This document shows, piece by piece, positions 8,719 to 14,829 of a stretch of 36,507 nucleotides of DNA. The stretch is from Fibrobacter sp. (GTDB lineage Bacteria; Fibrobacterota; Chitinivibrionia; Chitinivibrionales; Chitinispirillaceae): assembly GCA_012523595.1 (NCBI GenBank), contig JAAYIG010000016.1:1-36507 (forward strand), read 5' to 3'. A program made the position numbers and the translations under genes. Below the pieces are notes generated by a model that saw only the letters and a list, made by a program, of their open reading frames with translations, was not told the DNA's origin and did not search any database. The stretch's first letter is position 1. Each line of letters opens with the position of its first letter.

Positions 8719-9108
8719 ATGAGAAATGAAAGCGTCAAAGAGCTTATCCTGCTGGATTCCGATGCTGCACGGTTGAAGAAGATCTTTTCAAACGACCAAT
8801 CTGCAGGCAGGCAATACAGTAATGCCCTGGGAGGAGAGATTTCAAAGGCAAAAATTGTCTCCAGGGAGGAATTACCTGATGATGTGATAACCATGCACTC
8901 TGTAATTGAGATCCAGGACATGGAGGATGGTGAAAAGATGAGTTACACTCTGGTTTATCCCTGGGAGGCCGATGCTGATACCTGCAAATTATCAATTCTG
9001 GCGCCGGTAGGGACCGCTCTTATCGGGTATAGAGAAGGTGATGAGATCGAGTGGAAAGTTCCCGGAGGAGTAAGAAAGTTCAAGGTTATCTCCGTCAAGC
9101 AGCCATAA
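8719..9108 (+). CDS. Rnk/GreA-GreB C-terminal-domain elongation factor-like protein
   Basis: 129 aa. The start is chosen for GGAGG at 8705-8709, nine bases before the ATG, and because the sigma-54 promoter lies downstream of the 8641 ATG. The C-terminal ~75 residues carry the Rnk/GreA FKBP-like fold: MHSVIEIQDMEDGEKMSYTL, then LVYPWEADADTCKLSILAPV, GTALIGYREGDEIEWKVPGG and KFKVISV. Rnk ('regulator of nucleoside diphosphate kinase') binds RNA polymerase and modulates transcription. The N-terminal ~45 residues are short and helical, like Rnk rather than the long coiled coil of GreA, and I see no acidic DXX(E/D) tip motif, so cleavage-stimulating activity is unlikely. It is first in a probable operon with the two-component genes. 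Confidence 0.85.
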   Translation: MRNESVKELILLDSDAARLKKIFSNDQSAGRQYSNALGGEISKAKIVSREELPDDVITMHSVIEIQDMEDGEKMSYTLVYPWEADADTCKLSILAPVGTALIGYREGDEIEWKVPGGVRKFKVISVKQP

Positions 9109-9134
9109 CCGACATCAACATATGTTGATGTCGG
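9109..9134. promoter_or_regulatory. Perfect 26-bp palindrome, putative NtrC-type site 2
   Basis: It starts directly after the Rnk-like stop codon. The core ATCAACATATGTTGAT (9114-9129) is the same motif as at 8589-8604, extended by CCGAC/GTCGG-type arms to 26 bp of perfect dyad symmetry. There is no T-run after it, so a terminator is less likely than a protein-binding site. Confidence 0.6.
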
Positions 9135-9177
9135 AAGTTCAATTAATATATCTTAACGGGGTGATAGGAAAGTTGCA

Positions 9178-9193
9178 ATCAACATATATTGAT
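9178..9193. promoter_or_regulatory. Near-palindrome, putative NtrC-type site 3
   Basis: ATCAACATATATTGAT differs from the core of site 2 at one base. It lies 26 bp before the ATG of the 9220 gene. No GG-N10-GC sigma-54 element was found between 9134 and 9219, so sites 2 and 3 may serve autoregulation or repression rather than a separate sigma-54 promoter. Confidence 0.5.
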
Positions 9194-9219
9194 ACGGCAA
9201 TAGCAGGCTCTGAAAAAGC

Positions 9220-9636
9220 ATGATCAGCAGAGATCGGATCAGGGAGATCGGTTCATTTGCGGCTTCTTTTGCACGCATTCTTGAATCTGAGCTGCAGAGT
9301 GTCTGCAGCATGAATTTGCATGCTGTTTTCAGGGTCTCCGGTCTTGCCAGCGGTTATGTGAGTGTGGTTTACAAAGCGGGTAAATATCCTGAAAACCCCT
9401 CTCAATGCAGATCTGCGTTACTGAGGTGCAGGGAGAAGATACAGGAAGAATTCCCCGATTTCAATATCACAGAAGCGGACATCGATAACTGGGATCTATT
9501 CGCATACAACCTGCGGAAAAGAGAACCTCAGATGACATTCAATATTCAATTAAAACGCTGCAGTATCGAATTGTATATAACAGAAACGGCACCGAATGAA
9601 GAGAGAAAAGATAAAACTGAGCACAAAGCTTTCTGA
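9220..9636 (+). CDS. Unknown 138-aa protein preceding the histidine kinase
   Basis: Not recognised. A soluble protein without signal or membrane segments. The N-terminus is helical (IGSFAASFARILESELQSV) and the centre mixed alpha/beta (GYVSVVYKAG, TFNIQLKRCSIELYITE). The gene overlaps the kinase gene by 41 nt and sits between it and two palindromes, which suggests translational coupling and a role as accessory or sensory partner of the kinase. No clear ribosome site precedes the ATG. The overlap raises the possibility that the kinase starts further downstream. Confidence 0.6.
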   Translation: MISRDRIREIGSFAASFARILESELQSVCSMNLHAVFRVSGLASGYVSVVYKAGKYPENPSQCRSALLRCREKIQEEFPDFNITEADIDNWDLFAYNLRKREPQMTFNIQLKRCSIELYITETAPNEERKDKTEHKAF

Positions 9637-11200
9637 TTTGCCTCCTGAGAAATCCTGGATAGCTGCAGCCGCTATCTCCTCTTCCATCTCACCAATCATG
9701 TTTGCGGATCCCCGGAACAGAATCGTTTATGTAAACGATGCTTTTCTGAGTATCTGGGGATATGACAGCAAGGAAGAGGTCATTGGCGAGCAGATAAGCA
9801 GATTCTGCGGATTCAAGGACAGGAAAAGAAAAATCCAGAGAAAGCTTCAGGACAAAGGCGGCTGGATAGGAGAGATGGTTGCTTTTCGCAAAGGAGGGGG
9901 TGAATTCCCTGTACAGGCATCAGCGACTTTACTGACAGAAGAGAGTGGCGAGACAGTCTGCATGATGATCTCTTTTATAGATATTTCGGATAGAATCGCT
10001 GCTCAAAAGGAACAGCATCGTCTGTTATGTGACCTGCAGGAGAGGATAAAGGAGCTTAATTGTCTTTACAATATTCTGAGCATCCGGCATTCATCCGATT
10101 CCACTCTTGAGGAACTGCTGCTTTCTGTTGCAAACGCTATCCCACCCTCACTTCAGAGGCCCGAGTCATGTTATGCCCGAATAGTGTTTGGAAATCTCGA
10201 TGTCTGTACTTCAAACTTCACCGTTTCATCATGTCTCCTGAAAATTTCTCTTTCTGCAGGTGATGAAGCCGGGTTTCTTGAGGTGGGATATTATCCTGAT
10301 AAAAAAAGTAAAGAGAAGATGTGTCTGCTGGATGAGGAAAAGGATCTTTTAAAGGCTGCTGCCAGGGAGATAGAGCGTCTGATTAAGCAGAAACGCGCCG
10401 AGGATGAATTACGCTCAAGCAGGGAAAAGCTGCTGCATGCAGATAAGCTCTCCTCCATCGGGGTTCTGAGCGCAGGTATCATTCATGAAATTGGAAATCC
10501 GAATAATTTTATAGCGATAAATGCCGGAATTCTTTCCAAGGCATGGGACAATGTGCTTCCTGTGCTTGACTCTTACTACCGGGAAAACGGAAACTTTTCC
10601 GTTGCAGGGCTTCCCTACACAGAGGCCAGGGTTGAGGTGAAAAAACTTCTGGCAGGTATCTCTGAAGGCAGCGGCAGGATCAAGGAGCTGAGTTCCCGTC
10701 TGCAAAGTTTCGCCGACAAAAGCGGTCACAGAAAAGACGAGTTTTTCAGGATAAATGATTCTGTGCTTAAAGCAATTGAGTTTTCCAGAAACAGCATCGA
10801 CTCGGTGACAGACTGTTTTGAAATCAGCCTGGATCCGGAAAACCCGCTGCTGAGAGGCGATAGCAGCCAGATTCAGCAGATTATCATCAATTTCCTGATG
10901 AATTCATGTCAGGCTTTGTCATCACGTAAAGATAAGATCACTGTCCTTACATCAGCACTGCCTCAGGAAGGTCTGGTTAAGGCGGTTGTGGTCGATGAGG
11001 GAAAGGGAATCGATCCCAGAGATCTTCCCTTTGTTATGGATCCGTTTTTTTCCACCAAAAGAAGAAATGGAAACACAGGTCTTGGCTTGTCGGTTTCCAA
11101 TGATATCGCTTCGCGCCATGGGGGAAAGATTCTTCTGCAGTCAAAGCCCGGATTCGGGACTACTGCAGAGCTGATATTACCTCTGGTGAAGGAAAATTGA
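9596..11200 (+). CDS. PAS/GAF-like sensor histidine kinase (NtrB type)
   Basis: 534 aa, soluble, with no membrane segment. A PAS domain covers ~25-135 (IMFADPRNRIVYVNDAF, LSIWGYDSKEEVIGE, ending ISFIDISDR). A GAF-like domain common in PAS kinases spans ~150-255 (LYNILSIRHSSDSTLEELLL, IPPSLQRPESCYARI, DEEKDLLKAAAREIERLI). After a short coiled coil, the dimerisation domain has the H box GIIHEIGNPNNFI with phosphoacceptor H297. The ATPase domain shows the N box (QQIIINFLMNSCQAL), G1 (VVDEGKGIDP) and F/G2 boxes (DPFFSTKRRNGNTGLGLSVS). It should phosphorylate the adjacent regulator, whose ATG follows its stop after 2 bp. The input signal is unknown and cytoplasmic. Confidence 0.93.
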   Translation: MKREKIKLSTKLSDLPPEKSWIAAAAISSSISPIMFADPRNRIVYVNDAFLSIWGYDSKEEVIGEQISRFCGFKDRKRKIQRKLQDKGGWIGEMVAFRKGGGEFPVQASATLLTEESGETVCMMISFIDISDRIAAQKEQHRLLCDLQERIKELNCLYNILSIRHSSDSTLEELLLSVANAIPPSLQRPESCYARIVFGNLDVCTSNFTVSSCLLKISLSAGDEAGFLEVGYYPDKKSKEKMCLLDEEKDLLKAAAREIERLIKQKRAEDELRSSREKLLHADKLSSIGVLSAGIIHEIGNPNNFIAINAGILSKAWDNVLPVLDSYYRENGNFSVAGLPYTEARVEVKKLLAGISEGSGRIKELSSRLQSFADKSGHRKDEFFRINDSVLKAIEFSRNSIDSVTDCFEISLDPENPLLRGDSSQIQQIIINFLMNSCQALSSRKDKITVLTSALPQEGLVKAVVVDEGKGIDPRDLPFVMDPFFSTKRRNGNTGLGLSVSNDIASRHGGKILLQSKPGFGTTAELILPLVKEN

Positions 11201-11202
11201 TT

Positions 11203-12618
11203 ATGGGTAAATTTCCACTAAAGCCGGTTTTTATTATCGATGATGAAGAGCAGTTTCTCTACTCCATCGGCTTGTCTCTGCGGTCAAACGGGATCACAAA
11301 TGTAGTGACTTGTTTAACCGGTAATAAGGCTAAAGAGTATCTCTCTGCTCTTGAGTTCTCTGCCATTGTACTGGATGTCAATCTTCCGGATATCTCCGGA
11401 GTAGAAATTCTTGATATAATATCAGAGCAGTGTCCGGAAACTCCGGTAATTATGATTTCCGCCATAAATCAGGCTGAACTGGCTGTAGAGTGCATTAAAA
11501 AAGGCGCGGTAGATTACCTTGTAAAGCCTTTCGATGAAAGCAGGATGCTTACTGTTCTTAAAAACGCCATTGCCCAGAGGGAGCTTCATGGCGAAAACGA
11601 GGCCCTCAAGGATTATCTGTTAGGAAGTCAGTTGAAGAGGCCGGAGGCATTTGAGCATATAATAACAAAGAACAACCGGATGCACTCACTTTTCCAGTAC
11701 GTAGAGGCGATTGCGCGTACTCCCTTCCCGGTATTGATCACAGGAGAGACTGGTGTCGGGAAAGATCTTTTCGCGCAGGTGATCCACAACCTCAGCGAAA
11801 GAAAGGGACAATTTGCGACAGTCAATGTGGCGGGTATTGATGAGAATACTTTTTCGGATACCCTTTTCGGGCATGTAAAGGGAGCTTTTACAGGAGCAGA
11901 CCGGGCGAGGCAGGGGCTTATCGAGCAGGCCAGCGGCGGAACCCTCTTCCTTGATGAAATCGGGGATCTTTGCAAAAACTCACAGGTGAAGCTCCTCCGT
12001 GTTATTCAGAACAGGGATTATTTCCCTCTGGGTTCAGATGTAGCCAAGCTGGCAGATGTCAGAATTATAGTCGCTACAAACAAGAGCATCGAGGATCTTA
12101 AAAACGAGGGACAGTTCCGCAGTGATCTGTTTCACAGATTAAGAACGCACCACATCGCAATTCCTCCTCTCAGGGATCGCAAAGATGATATTCCAGTACT
12201 GTTTGATTACTTTCTTTCCGAGGCCTGTAATATTCTGGGAAAGGAAAAACCGGTTGTGCCCGCTGGATTTACAGAGTTTCTTAAAAGGTATGATTTCCCG
12301 GGTAATATCCGTGAGTTGAAATCGATGGTATTCGATGCTGTAAGCATACAGACATCCGGCGTCCTTTCGTCGGAGGTTTTCCGGGAAAGAATGGACTGCA
12401 AGGATGAGGGGTTTCCTGTTGTTTCTCCGGCAGAAAACGCGCCATTACATTTTGAATCGACTCTCCCCACCATTCGTCAGGCCGTACAGGCATTGATAAA
12501 TGAGGCACTGAGCCGTTCAAACGGCAACCAGAGTGCAGCATCAAAACTGCTTGGAATTTCTCCTCAGGCATTGAGCAGGAGATTGAAGTACAGTCGGAAC
12601 TTTGATTCGCTTGATTAA
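11203..12618 (+). CDS. Sigma-54-dependent NtrC-family response regulator
   Basis: 471 aa from the ATG at 11203 (AAGGA at 11189-11193); a TTG six bases earlier is less likely. The receiver covers ~6-125, with D58 in IVLDVNLPDISG as phosphorylation site and the K of YLVKPF. The AAA+ domain has Walker A GETGVGKD (181-188), the sigma-54 contact loop GAFTGA (227-232), and Walker B FLDEIGDL (249-256). The C-terminus is a Fis-type helix-turn-helix (NGNQSAASKLLGISPQALSR). It should bind tandem or palindromic enhancer sites and drive the -24/-12 promoters in this island; the ATCAACA-N2-TGTTGAT palindromes are the obvious candidates. It forms a two-component pair with the upstream kinase. Confidence 0.95.
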   Translation: MGKFPLKPVFIIDDEEQFLYSIGLSLRSNGITNVVTCLTGNKAKEYLSALEFSAIVLDVNLPDISGVEILDIISEQCPETPVIMISAINQAELAVECIKKGAVDYLVKPFDESRMLTVLKNAIAQRELHGENEALKDYLLGSQLKRPEAFEHIITKNNRMHSLFQYVEAIARTPFPVLITGETGVGKDLFAQVIHNLSERKGQFATVNVAGIDENTFSDTLFGHVKGAFTGADRARQGLIEQASGGTLFLDEIGDLCKNSQVKLLRVIQNRDYFPLGSDVAKLADVRIIVATNKSIEDLKNEGQFRSDLFHRLRTHHIAIPPLRDRKDDIPVLFDYFLSEACNILGKEKPVVPAGFTEFLKRYDFPGNIRELKSMVFDAVSIQTSGVLSSEVFRERMDCKDEGFPVVSPAENAPLHFESTLPTIRQAVQALINEALSRSNGNQSAASKLLGISPQALSRRLKYSRNFDSLD

Positions 12619-12634
12619 AAATTCAAGCGAATCA
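12603..12634. terminator. 12-bp inverted repeat at the end of the NtrC-type gene
   Basis: TGATTCGCTTGA (12603-12614) and TCAAGCGAATCA (12623-12634) form a perfect 12-bp stem with an 8-nt loop that includes the stop codon. No U-run follows directly, so it may be a weak or factor-dependent terminator, or an RNA 3'-end stabiliser. Confidence 0.5.
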
Positions 12635-12636
12635 GG

Positions 12637-12652
12637 TTCAACTTTTGTTTAA
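12637..12652. promoter_or_regulatory. Degenerate copy of the ATCAACA-N2-TGTTGAT motif
   Basis: TTCAACTTTTGTTTAA matches the 8589-8604 site at 12 of 16 positions. It lies about 115 bp upstream of the start site predicted for the second sigma-54 promoter, which fits an activator site. Alone it would not be convincing. Confidence 0.4.
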
Positions 12653-12735
12653 TTGATCCCCGCAACCTAAACATTCTTTTACACTCTTCCTGCCGGAAAA
12701 TTTGCATCTGATGTCAAAATGCTCTCTTTTGCTGC

Positions 12736-12751
12736 TGGCACACTATTCGCA
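12736..12751 (+). promoter_or_regulatory. Sigma-54 (-24/-12) promoter of the small paralogous genes
   Basis: TGGCACACTATTCGCA has an intact TGGCAC -24 element, GG (12737-12738) and GC (12749-12750) exactly 10 bp apart, and two departures from consensus (A for G, TCGC for TTGC). It is embedded in a 9-bp inverted repeat, CTGCTGGCA (12732-12740) with TGCCAGCAG (12755-12763). The predicted start near 12762 excludes the ATG at 12754 and agrees with the ATG at 12802. Confidence 0.6.
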
Positions 12752-12801
12752 GTATGCCAGCAGACGGAACTCATATTATCTCAAGCAGGAGAAAGAGTTT
12801 A

Positions 12802-13182
12802 ATGAAAAAAAGAGTTCAGGTGTTCCAGGTTAAGAAAACCATCTGGATAAAGGAAAACGGAATGCGGCAACCGTGCGATGTATCAATCAACAGGGCTGAT
12901 TTTAAGGCTATTGATCTTGTCATTGCCCATGCCGGTCATCCTGAATGCTGTGGCATGCTGAAATCGGAGGATGGAGGCTATAATTATCAGGGGAAAATCG
13001 CATCATGCTTTCTTGAATACACTATCGCCCTCAAATGCTTTGTCAATGATAAGGACGTACTCCTGTTTGGCAACTGGTACCACAAGGATTTCAGCGGCGA
13101 ATTGTGCATCCATGCAAGCATTCAGAACCTGATAATCAACCATGGCAAGAAAACACCAAGTGGTCTTACACCTGCTGCTTGA
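12802..13182 (+). CDS. Small unknown protein A (paralogue of the next gene)
   Basis: 126 aa. The start at 12802 is supported by AGGAG (12787-12791) and by the sigma-54 promoter just upstream; the in-frame ATG at 12754 would lie at or before the transcript start. A cytoplasmic, mainly beta protein with no recognised domain. The C-terminal half (EDGGYNYQGKI, then KCFVNDKDVLLFGNWYHKDF and SGELCIHASI) aligns with the same region of the 13219-13554 product (FRKWVNGKDLLLAGSW). It has several cysteines, including CC in HPECCGML. Likely a target of the two-component system; function unknown. Confidence 0.7.
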   Translation: MKKRVQVFQVKKTIWIKENGMRQPCDVSINRADFKAIDLVIAHAGHPECCGMLKSEDGGYNYQGKIASCFLEYTIALKCFVNDKDVLLFGNWYHKDFSGELCIHASIQNLIINHGKKTPSGLTPAA

Positions 13183-13218
13183 AGATACATTTAACCTTAA
13201 CAGAATTAAGACAGGATC

Positions 13219-13554
13219 ATGATACTGCAAACAGATTTAACCACCAGTGGACGGGTTGAGGTGACGAAATCATTCTACATGACTTTCAACGGGAAGCGAT
13301 GTTATTGCCGTATTCCCAGCCTTTATTTAGGGACCAGGTCCGGAAAAATCAATGTAAAATACCAGCAGGGAGATGAGGAGACCTATTTCCTTGTATCAGA
13401 AGACGGGCTGTATTTCACCGGTACGGTCTGCACAGAGGATGATAACAGAGTGATTTTCAGGAAATGGGTTAATGGAAAAGATCTTCTCCTTGCCGGGAGC
13501 TGGAAGTGCGGTGGACGTGAAGGAGAGTGGTATATTGAGGGGATATTATCCTGA
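13219..13554 (+). CDS. Small unknown protein B (paralogue of the previous gene)
   Basis: 111 aa, following its paralogue after 36 bp and probably in the same transcript. It shares the pattern SEDG-x-Y-x-G, then F-x-(K/W)-W/F-V-N-x-K-D-x-L-L-x-G-x-W, then G-x(2)-I near the end, which suggests a compact beta fold. The ATG at 13219 has only a close AGGA; the ATG 21 codons in is an alternative. No signal peptide or membrane segment. Confidence 0.65.
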   Translation: MILQTDLTTSGRVEVTKSFYMTFNGKRCYCRIPSLYLGTRSGKINVKYQQGDEETYFLVSEDGLYFTGTVCTEDDNRVIFRKWVNGKDLLLAGSWKCGGREGEWYIEGILS

Positions 13555-13580
13555 TTTTTTCGTACGATTTCTTCCGGATG

Positions 13581-13673
13581 GGTTCCTGATTCCGCAGGAA
13601 CCACGCAAAGGTAAAGATGTTGCTGTAAAGAACATTCGTCACCCTGAGGCGTCATGCCTGTGAAAACAGGCAT
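13581..13673. repeat. Pair of REP-like hairpins
   Basis: GGTTCCTG-ATTCCG-CAGGAACC (13581-13602) is a perfect 8-bp stem with a 6-nt loop. ATGCCTGT-GAAA-ACAGGCAT (13654-13673) is a perfect 8-bp stem closed by a GAAA tetraloop. They are 51 bp apart. Stem-loops of this shape, in pairs, are typical of REP/BIME elements mobilised by tyrosine transposases, one of which begins at 36225. The rest of the gene-free stretch 13555-13998 holds a C/T-rich segment (13700-13770) and the module 1 promoter region. Confidence 0.55.
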
Positions 13674-13829
13674 CCAGACTTCTGTTTTCCCAAATAAACT
13701 TTATCCTCCCCTCTTCGCGCCCTCACATGCAGATCTCTTCCTCACACTCGTCCCCAAATTCCTCTTCCAGTGTTGTCAAATTTTCCTATCTATTATGCAT
13801 AAGACCGCCGCAACAACATCTTTAACTAA

Positions 13830-13887
13830 TTGAATTCAACCAATATACGTCTTTTTATAGCATTTTCATTGTTGTCATTTTACAACA
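13830..13887. promoter_or_regulatory. Inverted repeats upstream of regulator/lipoprotein module 1
   Basis: Two dyads lie here: TTGAATTCAA (13830-13839, no spacer) and TGTTGT-CATTTT-ACAACA (13870-13887; 6-bp arms, 6-bp spacer). The second resembles the 20-bp operators upstream of the other units but is 2 bp shorter between the TGTTG and CAACA halves, so it may be the site of a regulator with altered specificity. Confidence 0.45.
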
Positions 13888-13998
13888 CCATCAATAATTT
13901 TTTTCCCTTCTTTCCAGATTTTTTTTCTTATATTACTGTTGTCGGTTTTGTTAAAGGAACAGAGACTCTGAAATTAAACGTAACGTTTCAGGAAAACC

Positions 13999-14829
13999 AT
14001 GATCACAATCTTTGACTATACTGATTTCCGTAAATTTCTTTCCGATTATCATGAGGAATTGAAGAAGGAAAACCCCCGATTCTCTTACAGATTTCTTTGC
14101 GCACAGGGGGGTATAAATCCGGGGAATTTCACCAGGATACTCAAAGGGGAAAGAAACCTCACTCTCCCATCGGCAATCAGACTCGCCCGTGTGCTTAAAC
14201 TCAACAAGAGAGAACGCGACTATTTTCAGTCAATGGTTCTTTTCTGCCAGGCAAAAAACCATGAGGAGAAGCGGCGCTGTTTTGAGGAACTGATGAGCTA
14301 TAAGGAATCATCCGTGCGTATTCTCGATGCCAGTCATTATCAGTTCTATGATAAGTGGTATTACACAGCAGTGCGGGAAACGCTTGCGTTTTTCCCGTTA
14401 ACCGATAGTAATTTTGCCGAACTGGGGAGATGTATTACTCCCGCCATTACAGAAAAAGAGGTCTCCCGGGCAATTTCTCTTCTTCTTGAGCTCAAACTTG
14501 TGGAAAAAGACAGTCAGGGCCGGTATATACGAACCGATGCTCTTATCTCCACCGGAAACCAGATCCGTTCACTGACCCTCAATAACTTTGTTATCAACAC
14601 CATGAAACTGGCTGAGGAGGCAATCAACAGCGGAACAGACGAGACAAATCTCTCATCAGTCACTTTCTCCATCAGCACAGACGATTTCGCGGCTGTCCAG
14701 GATGAGATCCGGAGATGCCGCCGCAGAATAATGGAGATCGCAAAGGAAAGTGAAAAACCGGACAGGGTTTTTCAGCTCAACACACAATTGTTTCCCTTGA
14801 CTAAACGGTACACAGGAGGGAAAACATGA
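13999..14829 (+). CDS. TIGR02147/DUF4423-family regulator, module 1
   Basis: 276 aa. The N-terminal ~75 residues resemble a phage-repressor-type helix-turn-helix: FDYTDFRKFLSDYHEELKKE, then FLCAQGGINPGNFTRILKGE and a recognition/packing helix before the conserved KRERDYFQSMVLF. The remaining ~200 residues match DUF4423: QFYDKWYYTAVRETLAFFPL, a winged-helix-like segment (EVSRAISLLLELKLVEKDSQ GRY), and the C-terminal FSISTDDFAAVQDEIRRC and VFQLNTQLFPLT. The family is typical of Fibrobacterota and has no established mechanism; the N-terminus argues for DNA binding. The stop overlaps the lipoprotein start by 4 nt (ATGA). Confidence 0.87.
   Translation: MITIFDYTDFRKFLSDYHEELKKENPRFSYRFLCAQGGINPGNFTRILKGERNLTLPSAIRLARVLKLNKRERDYFQSMVLFCQAKNHEEKRRCFEELMSYKESSVRILDASHYQFYDKWYYTAVRETLAFFPLTDSNFAELGRCITPAITEKEVSRAISLLLELKLVEKDSQGRYIRTDALISTGNQIRSLTLNNFVINTMKLAEEAINSGTDETNLSSVTFSISTDDFAAVQDEIRRCRRRIMEIAKESEKPDRVFQLNTQLFPLTKRYTGGKT

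Noticed and set aside
9134-9219. Possible sigma-54 promoter (AGTTGCA near 9171-9177) for the 9220 gene
   Set aside because: No GG lies at the required 10-bp distance from the GC.
13383-13673. Minus-strand ORF through the REP-like hairpins
   Set aside because: Its translation merely reads through the two hairpins and the antisense of the 13219-13554 gene; REP elements often produce such spurious frames.
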